64,000 nucleotides of DNA, from contig CALMUP010000009.1 in assembly GCA_937872895.1 (NCBI GenBank), positions 62,001 through 126,000 of the forward strand. The letters are read 5' to 3'. The notes below the pieces were generated by a model that worked only from the letters and a program-made list of their open reading frames with translations, had not been told where the DNA came from and searched no databases. Position 1 is the first letter of the stretch, and each line of letters opens with the position of its first letter. Of this stretch, positions 1 to 6,473 are shown piece by piece. This DNA comes from an uncultured Verrucomicrobiota bacterium (lineage in GTDB: Bacteria > Verrucomicrobiota > Kiritimatiellia > CAIVKH01). The translations under genes were made by a program, and so were the position numbers.

Positions 1-110
1 ACCGTCCGGCGCGCGACTACTTAGACCGCAATGCCGTGCTGATCCTCATGGATAGCTTCGGCCTTGCCGACAGCGCGGCCGCGACTCTGCTCGCGGAGGC
101 ACGGCCATGA
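1..110 (+). CDS. C-terminal end of an unidentified protein (cut by window edge)
   Basis: An open frame enters from the left edge and stops at a TGA at 108-110. It encodes about 35 residues, ending in an Ala/Leu-rich stretch. The stop overlaps the ATG of the next gene in an ATGA arrangement (107-110), so the two are almost certainly translationally coupled and belong to one operon. The neighbouring genes (ICMT-like methyltransferase, flavin monooxygenase, two methyltransferases) suggest a biosynthetic enzyme, possibly the polyketide synthase or acyl-handling enzyme of the pathway. The visible residues do not show the usual GFGPG-type ending of type III polyketide synthases, so the identity stays open. 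Confidence 0.6.
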   Translation, partial: RPARDYLDRNAVLILMDSFGLADSAAATLLAEARP

Positions 111-2101
111 CCGGCCAACCCGCCTACACGACAGCCCAGCGGTGGTTCGCGCTCGGTCTTGGCTGCACCGTGCATGCCCTGTTTGCCGCTTCGGTGGCGA
201 TGATGGCCTTCGCCCTGTACCACGGCCTGCATGCGGGATGGGGACGGCTGACCGGCGGCTGGGCCTGGCTCGTGAATGGCCTGTTGCTTGTGCAATTCCC
301 GCTCGCCCACTCCTGGTTGCTCGGAGACCGGGGGCGCGCATGGATGGCCAAGCTCTTGCCCATGAACCTGGGTCGCCCGCTCGCCACCACGACCTTTGCC
401 GGAATCTCCAGCCTGCAGGTGCTCGCCTGCTTCGCCGGGTGGTCGCCGCTCTCCGATGGCCCGCTATGGACGCCCGGGCCAGGGGTTCACCGGGCCATGA
501 CCGCCGGGTATGCCGGCGCGTGGCTCCTGCTCGTGCTCGCCATGCGGGAGGCCGGGCTGTCGTTGCAGACCGGCAGCCTCGGCTGGCGTTCGGTCTGGCG
601 CGGGGAGGCGCCGGCGTTTCCGGCGCTGCCGGTTTCCAAGCCGCTGCACCAGGTGATACGCCAGCCGATTTATGCCGCCTTTGTCCTGATCCTCTGGCTG
701 GCTCCGGGCTGGACGCCCGAAAAAATCGCCGTGGCTTCGCTCTGGTCGGTGTATTGTGTGGTAGGCTCCTACCGGAAGGAGAAGCGGTTTGTCCGTTACC
801 ATGGCGATGATTTCCGCGCGTATCAGCAACGAGTCCCGGCGTGGATTCCCCGGTGGCGGCGGAGGCAACCCGTGACGGCCACGCCGTATGATGCGGAGGT
901 CGCGGTGATCGGTGGTGGTCCGGTCGGCCTCCTGCTGGCCTCCTTGCTGGCCAAGGCCGGTCATGCCGTGCTGGTCTTCGAACCACAGCCCGAGGGGCCG
1001 ACGCGCTCCATGGCGATCGGGATCACGCCGCCCTCCCTCGATATCCTGGATGAACTCGGATTGGCCGGGACGTTTATCCATCGCGGTGTTTCGATTCGAC
1101 AAGCCGTCGTCCATGAGAATGGACGCATGATCGCCCGGCTGGACATGGGTGGAGGCGGGAATGGCGATTCCTGCATCCTTTCGCTTCCCCAGGCCGACAC
1201 GGTGCAGGTGTTGCGCCAGCAGGTGGCGACCCACGACCGGGTGCGCATGATGTCGGGATGGCGGGTCACCGGACTCGCTCAGGATCGCCAGGGTGTCAAC
1301 GTGGTCGCGGTGGAGAGCGAGTATGGTGTACCCAGGAATTTCCGGGTAGCCTTCGCGGCCGGGTGTGATGGGGCCCGTGGCGTGACCGCGACGCTGGCCG
1401 GCATCGGGAGGCGTGTGTCCACCTATGCCCCGCGGTTCCGGATGTTGGACGCGGTGGACCACACGGATCTGGGTGCCGAGGCGCATTTGTTTTTCGGCCG
1501 TGAACGTCCGGTGGAATCCTTCCCGTTGCCGCGCGGGCGACGCCGCTGGATCGTGCGGTCCGGCTGGGGCGGGCGCGATGATCTGGCGGAATCCCTGCCC
1601 GAAGCGATCGCCCGCCTCACCGGGTATGTGATCCATCCGGTGGATGTGCTCGACCATAGCTCCTTCCAGCCGCGCCGCGCCATGGCATCGACCTTTGCGC
1701 GCGGACGGGTGGCCTTGTGCGGCGATGCCGCGCATCTGATGAGTCCGATCGGCGGACAGGGCATGAATACCGGGTTTGGCGATGCCGCGTTCCTCGCGCG
1801 AGCCTATTCCGACATCCTGCGGCATGGCCGTGACCCGGCGCCCTGGATGCATGCCTACAACCGGTGCCGTCGCCGGGCCTTTTGCACGGCGGCCACGCGC
1901 TCCGCCCTGGGTATGCGGCTCGGCGTGTTGCGTGGTTCCGTCGGGTCGTGGTTCCGTCGCCATGCCGTCGTGGTGCTGCTCGGTGCCACCGCCACCCGCC
2001 GTGCCGCGGTGCGCTGGTTCACCATGCGCAGCCTGCCGCATCCGATCCACCAGGTTGAGGATGCCTTCCAGTCCCTGAACGCCAACGGAGCGACGCCATG
2101 A
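107..2101 (+). CDS. Fused ICMT-like membrane methyltransferase / FAD-dependent monooxygenase
   Basis: The 664-residue protein has two parts. Residues 1-245 are a multi-pass membrane domain of the isoprenylcysteine carboxyl methyltransferase type, with an RQPIY motif at 185-189 and the typical KEKRF...YQQRVP tail just before the junction. Residues about 262-664 are a UbiH/PHBH-class flavin monooxygenase: dinucleotide-binding GGGPVG at 269-274, a CDG motif in the middle, and the FAD-ribityl GDAAHLMSPIGGQGMN motif starting at 539. In Streptomyces phenolic-lipid loci (srsABC) a methyltransferase of this kind and a flavin hydroxylase are separate neighbouring proteins that tailor alkylresorcinols. 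A role in methylating and hydroxylating a lipidic phenol or quinone is therefore inferred. Start and stop both overlap the neighbours (ATGA), indicating an operon. Confidence 0.8.
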   Translation: MTGQPAYTTAQRWFALGLGCTVHALFAASVAMMAFALYHGLHAGWGRLTGGWAWLVNGLLLVQFPLAHSWLLGDRGRAWMAKLLPMNLGRPLATTTFAGISSLQVLACFAGWSPLSDGPLWTPGPGVHRAMTAGYAGAWLLLVLAMREAGLSLQTGSLGWRSVWRGEAPAFPALPVSKPLHQVIRQPIYAAFVLILWLAPGWTPEKIAVASLWSVYCVVGSYRKEKRFVRYHGDDFRAYQQRVPAWIPRWRRRQPVTATPYDAEVAVIGGGPVGLLLASLLAKAGHAVLVFEPQPEGPTRSMAIGITPPSLDILDELGLAGTFIHRGVSIRQAVVHENGRMIARLDMGGGGNGDSCILSLPQADTVQVLRQQVATHDRVRMMSGWRVTGLAQDRQGVNVVAVESEYGVPRNFRVAFAAGCDGARGVTATLAGIGRRVSTYAPRFRMLDAVDHTDLGAEAHLFFGRERPVESFPLPRGRRRWIVRSGWGGRDDLAESLPEAIARLTGYVIHPVDVLDHSSFQPRRAMASTFARGRVALCGDAAHLMSPIGGQGMNTGFGDAAFLARAYSDILRHGRDPAPWMHAYNRCRRRAFCTAATRSALGMRLGVLRGSVGSWFRRHAVVVLLGATATRRAAVRWFTMRSLPHPIHQVEDAFQSLNANGATP

Positions 2102-2832
2102 GCAAGACCTTCTCCCTGCATGCCCGCGATTACCTGGATACCCCCGATCGGAAACGGTTCTTCAACGAAGCCCTGTTCACCGAGGTTGCGCCGCGCTACG
2201 ACCTGATCACCCGGCTGCTTTCCTTCGGTCGCGATGCCGCGTGGAAGCGGGACATGATCGCCGCCTTGCCGGATATGGCGCCGCGGCACGCGCTGGACCT
2301 CGCCTGTGGAACCGGGGATCTCACCGCGGCGGTTCATCGGCGGTACCCGGAAGCCCGGGTGACGGGGATTGACCTTACACCGGCGATGATCGATCGGGCG
2401 GCCGCCCGCCATGGGCCGTCCTGCGGCTTTCAGGTGGGAGACATGGGGGCATTGGCGTTTCCGGACGCTTCGATGGACCTGGTCACCGGCGGCTACGCGT
2501 TGCGCAATGCGCCGGATCTGGATGTCGCGCTCGGCGAAGTCGCCCGGGTCCTCGTGCCCGGAGGTCATGCCGCGTTTCTCGACTTCAGCAAACGTCCGTG
2601 CCGCCTGCATCAGGCGATGACCCATGCCGCGCTCGCGTTCTGGGGCGGGTTGTGGGGGCTGATCCTGCACCGGCATGCCAATGTGTACGGGTACATTGCG
2701 GATTCGCTCGCGCGTTATCCGGATTGCCGCCGCTTGCGGGTCATGGCGGCGGTGCATGGGTTGATCCCGGTGGTGAGTGCATCTTGCATGGGAGGAATGA
2801 TCGAATGGATTATCTTCCGGAAGCAGCGATAA
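2098..2832 (+). CDS. UbiE/MenG-like SAM-dependent methyltransferase
   Basis: This 244-residue class I methyltransferase has the SAM-binding motif LDLACGTGDLT near residue 65 and the acidic-strand motif VTGIDLTPAMI after it. The N-terminal region (FFNEALFTEVAPRYDLITRLLSFGRDAAWKR) is the signature start of the UbiE/MenG C-methyltransferase family, which act on demethylmenaquinone or methoxybenzoquinol. Its ATG overlaps the stop of the monooxygenase gene, so it is translated from the same mRNA. Two roles are possible: true menaquinone or ubiquinone methylation, or C-methylation of the product of this cluster. The context of a monooxygenase and two further methyltransferases favours the second, by inference. 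Confidence 0.8.
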   Translation: MSKTFSLHARDYLDTPDRKRFFNEALFTEVAPRYDLITRLLSFGRDAAWKRDMIAALPDMAPRHALDLACGTGDLTAAVHRRYPEARVTGIDLTPAMIDRAAARHGPSCGFQVGDMGALAFPDASMDLVTGGYALRNAPDLDVALGEVARVLVPGGHAAFLDFSKRPCRLHQAMTHAALAFWGGLWGLILHRHANVYGYIADSLARYPDCRRLRVMAAVHGLIPVVSASCMGGMIEWIIFRKQR

Positions 2833-3563
2833 CGGCGGAGGTCGGGGAGCCGCTCGATTTCACCCGGCGGTGGAGCGGTGTGGAGTTGATGGACGATCCG
2901 GCGTGCGACGAGCAGTTGTTGTTCGCCACCCTCCGGCAGTTCCGTCTGCTCAACCGGCTGGTCAGTCGCTACCGTTCCGTGCTGGGACATGCGGTGCTGG
3001 ACGATATGGCGCGTGCGCCGCGCCGCGACTGGCACCTGGTCGATGTCGGCGCGGGCGGATGTGACATTCCGGTATGGTTGTTGCGAGCGGCCCGGCGGCG
3101 CGGCTTGTCCCTGCGGGTTACGGCGATCGACGGCGATCCGCGTGCGGTGGCCTTTGCGCGGGAGGCGGCGGGATCCGAACCCGGATTATCCATCGTGCAT
3201 GCGGACCTGATGGACATCGGTTGTTTCGGTCCGGTCGACTATGTCTTTTCCAACCATGTGGTCCATCATCTGCCGGATGCGGTGATCCGGTCTTTCTTTG
3301 AGCGGATGGATCAAACGGTGTCCCGCCGGTGGGTGGTCAGTGACTTGTGCCGTTCGGTCTGGGCGTATGCGGGATTTCAGGTGCTGGGCCGGTTGTTCCG
3401 GAACAGCTTTGCGTTCGAGGATGGCAAGCGGTCGATTCGGCGCAGCTTGAGGGCGGATGAATTGGCGGGGCATCTGGCGGCCATCGGGGCGGCCGACCGG
3501 AGCCGTGTCACCACCTTGCCGCCCGGGCGTTTGCTGGCGGTGGTGGATGTTCGGTCAGCGTAA
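2805..3563 (+). CDS. SAM-dependent methyltransferase of a phenolic lipid/polyketide tailoring cluster
   Basis: The start was placed at ATG 2805 because a GGAGG lies at 2791-2795, nine bases upstream. A longer in-frame extension would run deep inside the preceding gene. The product has 252 residues. A class I methyltransferase fold is shown by LVDVGAGGCDIPVWLL (motif I) and VTAIDGDP (acidic residue after strand 2), with VFSNHVVHHLPD as the motif IV region. Proteins of this length and start (ELMDDP, L.NRL...R) are common beside type III polyketide synthases and flavin monooxygenases; this is recalled knowledge, not a search. The first 28 bases overlap the UbiE-like gene, and the last 9 overlap the convergent uridylyltransferase gene. 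Confidence 0.78.
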   Translation: MDYLPEAAITAEVGEPLDFTRRWSGVELMDDPACDEQLLFATLRQFRLLNRLVSRYRSVLGHAVLDDMARAPRRDWHLVDVGAGGCDIPVWLLRAARRRGLSLRVTAIDGDPRAVAFAREAAGSEPGLSIVHADLMDIGCFGPVDYVFSNHVVHHLPDAVIRSFFERMDQTVSRRWVVSDLCRSVWAYAGFQVLGRLFRNSFAFEDGKRSIRRSLRADELAGHLAAIGAADRSRVTTLPPGRLLAVVDVRSA

Positions 3564-4970
3564 CACGCCGGCGGGAACAAGGCGCTGGGTCGGCGTAGCA
3601 TTCGTCAACGAGACGGAACCTTCCACGACGACACCGGGGGCGAAGCGGTGGTCGCCTTTCACGGTCAGGCTATGGCAGCCGATGAGGGATGGGGCGCCGT
3701 CGGGAAAGCGGGCGCTGAACTGGTCGATCTTCTTGTAGAAGGCGGGGTCGAGCTTGATGACGGGCGGGCCGGCGTGGCGTCGTGCTTCGACCGGTTGGAT
3801 GTGCCAATCCGGGGTCAGTGCATAGGCATCCGACCACAGGGCGAGCAGGTCGTCGGTGGTCTTCACGGGGGCGAAGCGGGTGCGGGGTACGCGCAGGGCG
3901 GCGGCACCGGTGAAGCTGGCCACGGCGGATCCCATGGCGGTTTCCAGTTGAACCACGGGGGCGGAGGTCTCGTCGCGAGGGTCCACGGTCTTGCGGTTCA
4001 CCATCAGGGCGAGGCGGGGCACCGAGCCGGTTGAGGCGACGAGGGTGTGGAGGGCTTGGAGGTCGATCCAGAGGTTGTTGGTGTTGAAGTAGCGGAAACG
4101 GCGGATGTCCTGGAAGTCGGTGCTTTCCGTTTCGGGGCATTGGGCGGATTCGCGGAGCAGCAATTGACCGGAGGCGGCATGGCGGGCGAGGTGTCCGCCT
4201 TTGCGGTCGGCTTCGGTGCGGTCGGCGGCCTCGAGCAGGAAAGGGATGGACTGGAGGTGCATCAGGCCGGGGATGGCGGGATCGATCACGGCGCCGAGGT
4301 TGTCTGAATTCGAGATGAAGGCATAGCGGAAGCCGCGGGCGCGTAGGCGGTCGAGCAGGCCGTTGGTGATCAGGGCGGTATAGAGGTCGCCATGGCCGGG
4401 GGGGCACCAGGTTTTTTCCGGATCGGCGGGGAAGGTGGCGGGGAGGAGCGAGTTGGCGAGCAGTTTAGGCACGCGGTTCTGGAGGAAGGTCAGGGGGAGG
4501 TCGCCTTGGCCGGCGGCGAGGGACGGGTAGGACGAGAGGGCGGCGAGGGTATCGGCATCGGTGCTGAAACTGGTCATCAGCAGGAGGGGGAGGTCCACGC
4601 GGTATTGTTGGCGGAGGTGGAGGACTTGGCGGGCGATGATGTCGAGGAAGGAAAGGCCGTTTTTCACGGGGAGGAGGGACTTGGCTTTTTCGAGGCCCAT
4701 GCCGGTGCCGAGGCCGCCGTTCAGTTTGATCATGACGACGCGGGAGAGTTGATCGAGGCCGGCTTGGCGTTCGGAGGGGCCGAGGTGTTCGAAGTCGGGG
4801 AGGGCATCGACGGGGTCGATGTCGCGGCCGCTGATCAATCCGGTGGTGCCGTCGAACACAAGCTGTGCGTGTTCAAGAAAGGACCGGGTCAGCAGAGGAT
4901 GGGCATGGTCGTGTTGAAGCCTCTCGCGGATGGCGGCTTCGATTCCCTGCCAGGATGCATAGTGAGTCAT
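3555..4970 (-). CDS. UTP--glucose-1-phosphate uridylyltransferase, eukaryotic (UGP2) type
   Basis: The 471-residue protein makes UDP-glucose from UTP and glucose 1-phosphate. The diagnostic glycine-rich nucleotide loop KLNGGLGTGMGLEKAKSLLP begins at residue 82. It is followed by LLLMTSFSTDADT and by the FNTNNLWIDL block near the middle, all typical of the UDPGP family rather than of bacterial GalU. The C-terminal part is rich in hydrophobic beta-helix-like turns ending in GVVVEGSVSL, as in UGP2. The start ATG has GAGGTGG five bases upstream on the minus strand. It points away from the transposase element. UDP-glucose would feed glycan or glycogen synthesis. Confidence 0.88.
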   Translation of the reverse strand: MTHYASWQGIEAAIRERLQHDHAHPLLTRSFLEHAQLVFDGTTGLISGRDIDPVDALPDFEHLGPSERQAGLDQLSRVVMIKLNGGLGTGMGLEKAKSLLPVKNGLSFLDIIARQVLHLRQQYRVDLPLLLMTSFSTDADTLAALSSYPSLAAGQGDLPLTFLQNRVPKLLANSLLPATFPADPEKTWCPPGHGDLYTALITNGLLDRLRARGFRYAFISNSDNLGAVIDPAIPGLMHLQSIPFLLEAADRTEADRKGGHLARHAASGQLLLRESAQCPETESTDFQDIRRFRYFNTNNLWIDLQALHTLVASTGSVPRLALMVNRKTVDPRDETSAPVVQLETAMGSAVASFTGAAALRVPRTRFAPVKTTDDLLALWSDAYALTPDWHIQPVEARRHAGPPVIKLDPAFYKKIDQFSARFPDGAPSLIGCHSLTVKGDHRFAPGVVVEGSVSLTNATPTQRLVPAGVLR

Positions 4971-5038
4971 AAAACCACCTCGACGTTACATTGCCATCTA
5001 CCGGAACCAGCATAAAAAATCGAGCCGTATCCCCTATA

Positions 5039-5058
5039 TTAGGGACACACCATTAGTC
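5039..5058 (+). repeat. Left 20-bp inverted repeat of the RAYT unit
   Basis: TTAGGGACACACCATTAGTC reads inward toward the transposase gene and is the exact reverse complement of 6380-6399. The match does not extend on either side. The first base of the transposase ATG lies 109 bases further in. No other copy was noticed in the window. Confidence 0.9.
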
Positions 5059-5167
5059 ATTGACACCGCATCCACGACCGACCAGGATTGGAGCATCCGG
5101 CGAGGGTCATGGTGGCCTGGGATGGTCGGGATGGGCGGCGGTCGGTTGGACCGATGGAGGTTGTGCG

Positions 5168-6163
5168 ATGAGGACAGCGCGGATCAAGGGAGTAGATGGG
5201 TCGTATTACCACTGCATGAGCCGGGTGCTGGAGCGTCGTTTCCTGCTGGGGGAGGAGGAGAAGGAGGTGTTCCGGAAGCTGCTGCGCGCGTGCGAGGGTT
5301 TTTGCGGGGTTCGGGTGGTGACGTATGCGGTGTTGAGCAACCATTTCCATGTGCTGGTGCATGTTCCGGGCCGGGGTGCGATCAGCGATGCGGAGCTGTT
5401 GGACCGGTTGTCGTATCTGTATTCGAAGGGCCGGGTGGCGGAGGTTGCCTGTCAGTTGCAGGATTCACGCAGGGAGGGGGATCATGCGGGTGCGGAGCGG
5501 TTGAAGGCTTTGTTTACCTATCGGATGGGCGAGGTGTCGGAGTTCGTCAAGACGCTGAAGCAGCGGTTCACCCAGTGGTATAACAAGCGGGCAGGCCGCC
5601 GGGGTACGTTGTGGGAGGAACGGTTCAAGAGCGTGCTGGTAGAGGGTCGGGGGCATGTGTTGGCGACGATGGCGGCGTACATTGACCTGAATGCGGTACG
5701 TGCGGGGCTGGTGAAGGATCCGAAGGACTACCGGTTCAGCGGGTATGGGGAGGCGGTGGCCGGGGGCAAGGTGGCGCGGGAGGGCTTGTCACTGGTCGCG
5801 TTGGGACTGGGTCAGAACGCGGATTGGCGTTCGGCGGGCGCGGCGTACCGGGTGTACCTGCATGTGCGCGGCAGTGGATCGAGCGCCATGCCGGGGTTTG
5901 GGCCGGAGCAGGTGAGAAGGGTGTTGGCGGAGGGAGGCAAGCTGTTGCCGAGCGAGGTGATGCGGTGCCGGGTGCGGTATTTCAGCGACGGAGTCGTGTT
6001 GGGTAGTCGCGACTTCGTGGAGCAGGTGTTCCGGGATCACCGCGGATTCTTCGGGCCGAAACGGAAAACCGGGGCTCGGTCCTTGCGGTCTGCATCGTTG
6101 GGGGATGTGTTCACCGCCAGGGACCTTCGTTTGAAAGCCATCACCTTGTCGGCGCAGGGATAA
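5168..6163 (+). CDS. REP-associated tyrosine transposase (Y1/HUH family)
   Basis: ATG 5168 was chosen because GGAGG at 5156-5160 sits seven bases upstream and because the conserved N-terminus (YYHCMSRV, residues 13-20) follows directly. The 331-residue protein carries the metal-binding HUH motif as NHFH at 58-61 and, about 80 residues on, the WYNKR segment whose tyrosine is the likely nucleophile, followed by GTLWEERFKSVLV. These are hallmarks of single-stranded DNA transposases of the RAYT/IS200-like group, which recognise short palindromic elements. The C-terminal 120 residues form an extension with no motif I recognise. The gene is intact. The perfect inverted repeats on both sides are its probable recognition sites (inference). 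Confidence 0.87.
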   Translation: MRTARIKGVDGSYYHCMSRVLERRFLLGEEEKEVFRKLLRACEGFCGVRVVTYAVLSNHFHVLVHVPGRGAISDAELLDRLSYLYSKGRVAEVACQLQDSRREGDHAGAERLKALFTYRMGEVSEFVKTLKQRFTQWYNKRAGRRGTLWEERFKSVLVEGRGHVLATMAAYIDLNAVRAGLVKDPKDYRFSGYGEAVAGGKVAREGLSLVALGLGQNADWRSAGAAYRVYLHVRGSGSSAMPGFGPEQVRRVLAEGGKLLPSEVMRCRVRYFSDGVVLGSRDFVEQVFRDHRGFFGPKRKTGARSLRSASLGDVFTARDLRLKAITLSAQG

Positions 6164-6379
6164 GTACGGGTTCGAACCGCGTAGGCAACCATCGCTCCTG
6201 CATGCTCTGCCCATCGTTGAAGGTTGGTCCCTCCAGTAGCGAACTTATGTGATCAGTGCCGTGATCTCAGGAGTTGCATCTGCCAAAGAGCGGTGTTTGC
6301 TGCGGATCCATTTTCTCCCCGTCACCTATCGTGAAGCTTGATACATCACGCAAAGCTATAACGGATGATGATGGCAAGC
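6164..6379. other. Non-coding right arm of the RAYT unit
   Basis: These 216 bases lie between the transposase stop and the right inverted repeat. No open frame, tRNA or strong terminator is visible. A tRNA T-arm-like string (GGTTCGAACC) occurs at its beginning but cannot be folded into a tRNA. The stretch may contain transposase-binding structure, which cannot be shown from sequence alone. Confidence 0.4.
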
Positions 6380-6399
6380 GACTAATGGTGTGTCCCTAA
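6380..6399 (-). repeat. Right 20-bp inverted repeat of the RAYT unit
   Basis: GACTAATGGTGTGTCCCTAA is the exact reverse complement of 5039-5058. It lies 74 bases before the leuS start codon and just upstream of the leuS -35 box. Confidence 0.9.
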
Positions 6400-6421
6400 C
6401 ATGCGTGCGGGAATAGGGTGC

Positions 6422-6450
6422 TTGTCGCGATGGGGTTCATCTCCTATAGT
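6422..6450 (+). promoter_or_regulatory. Sigma70-type promoter of leuS
   Basis: A -35 box TTGTCG (6422-6427) and a -10 box TATAGT (6445-6450) are separated by 17 bases. Transcription would start near 6457, leaving a short leader with GAGGGA positioned about six bases before the leuS ATG. Confidence 0.55.
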
Positions 6451-6473
6451 CGCTGCCTTTCTGAGGGACAATC

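Larger units (their letters stand above)
5039..6399. mobile_element. REP-associated tyrosine transposase (RAYT) unit bounded by perfect 20-bp inverted repeats
   Basis: A 1361-bp unit between the divergent uridylyltransferase and leuS genes holds a single transposase gene. It is bounded by a perfect 20-bp inverted repeat (5039-5058 and 6380-6399). The coding strand of its gene is markedly G-rich (GGG, GAG and GTG codons), unlike its neighbours, which suggests separate ancestry. It leaves the leuS promoter intact, starting just 22 bases beyond the right repeat. No target-site duplication is evident outside the repeats. Confidence 0.75.

Noticed and set aside
6166-6195. tRNA-like 3' end (GGTTCGAACC followed by a CCA) after the transposase gene
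   Set aside because: The T-stem does not pair beyond a few bases, and no acceptor, D or anticodon arm can be formed upstream, where the transposase coding sequence lies.
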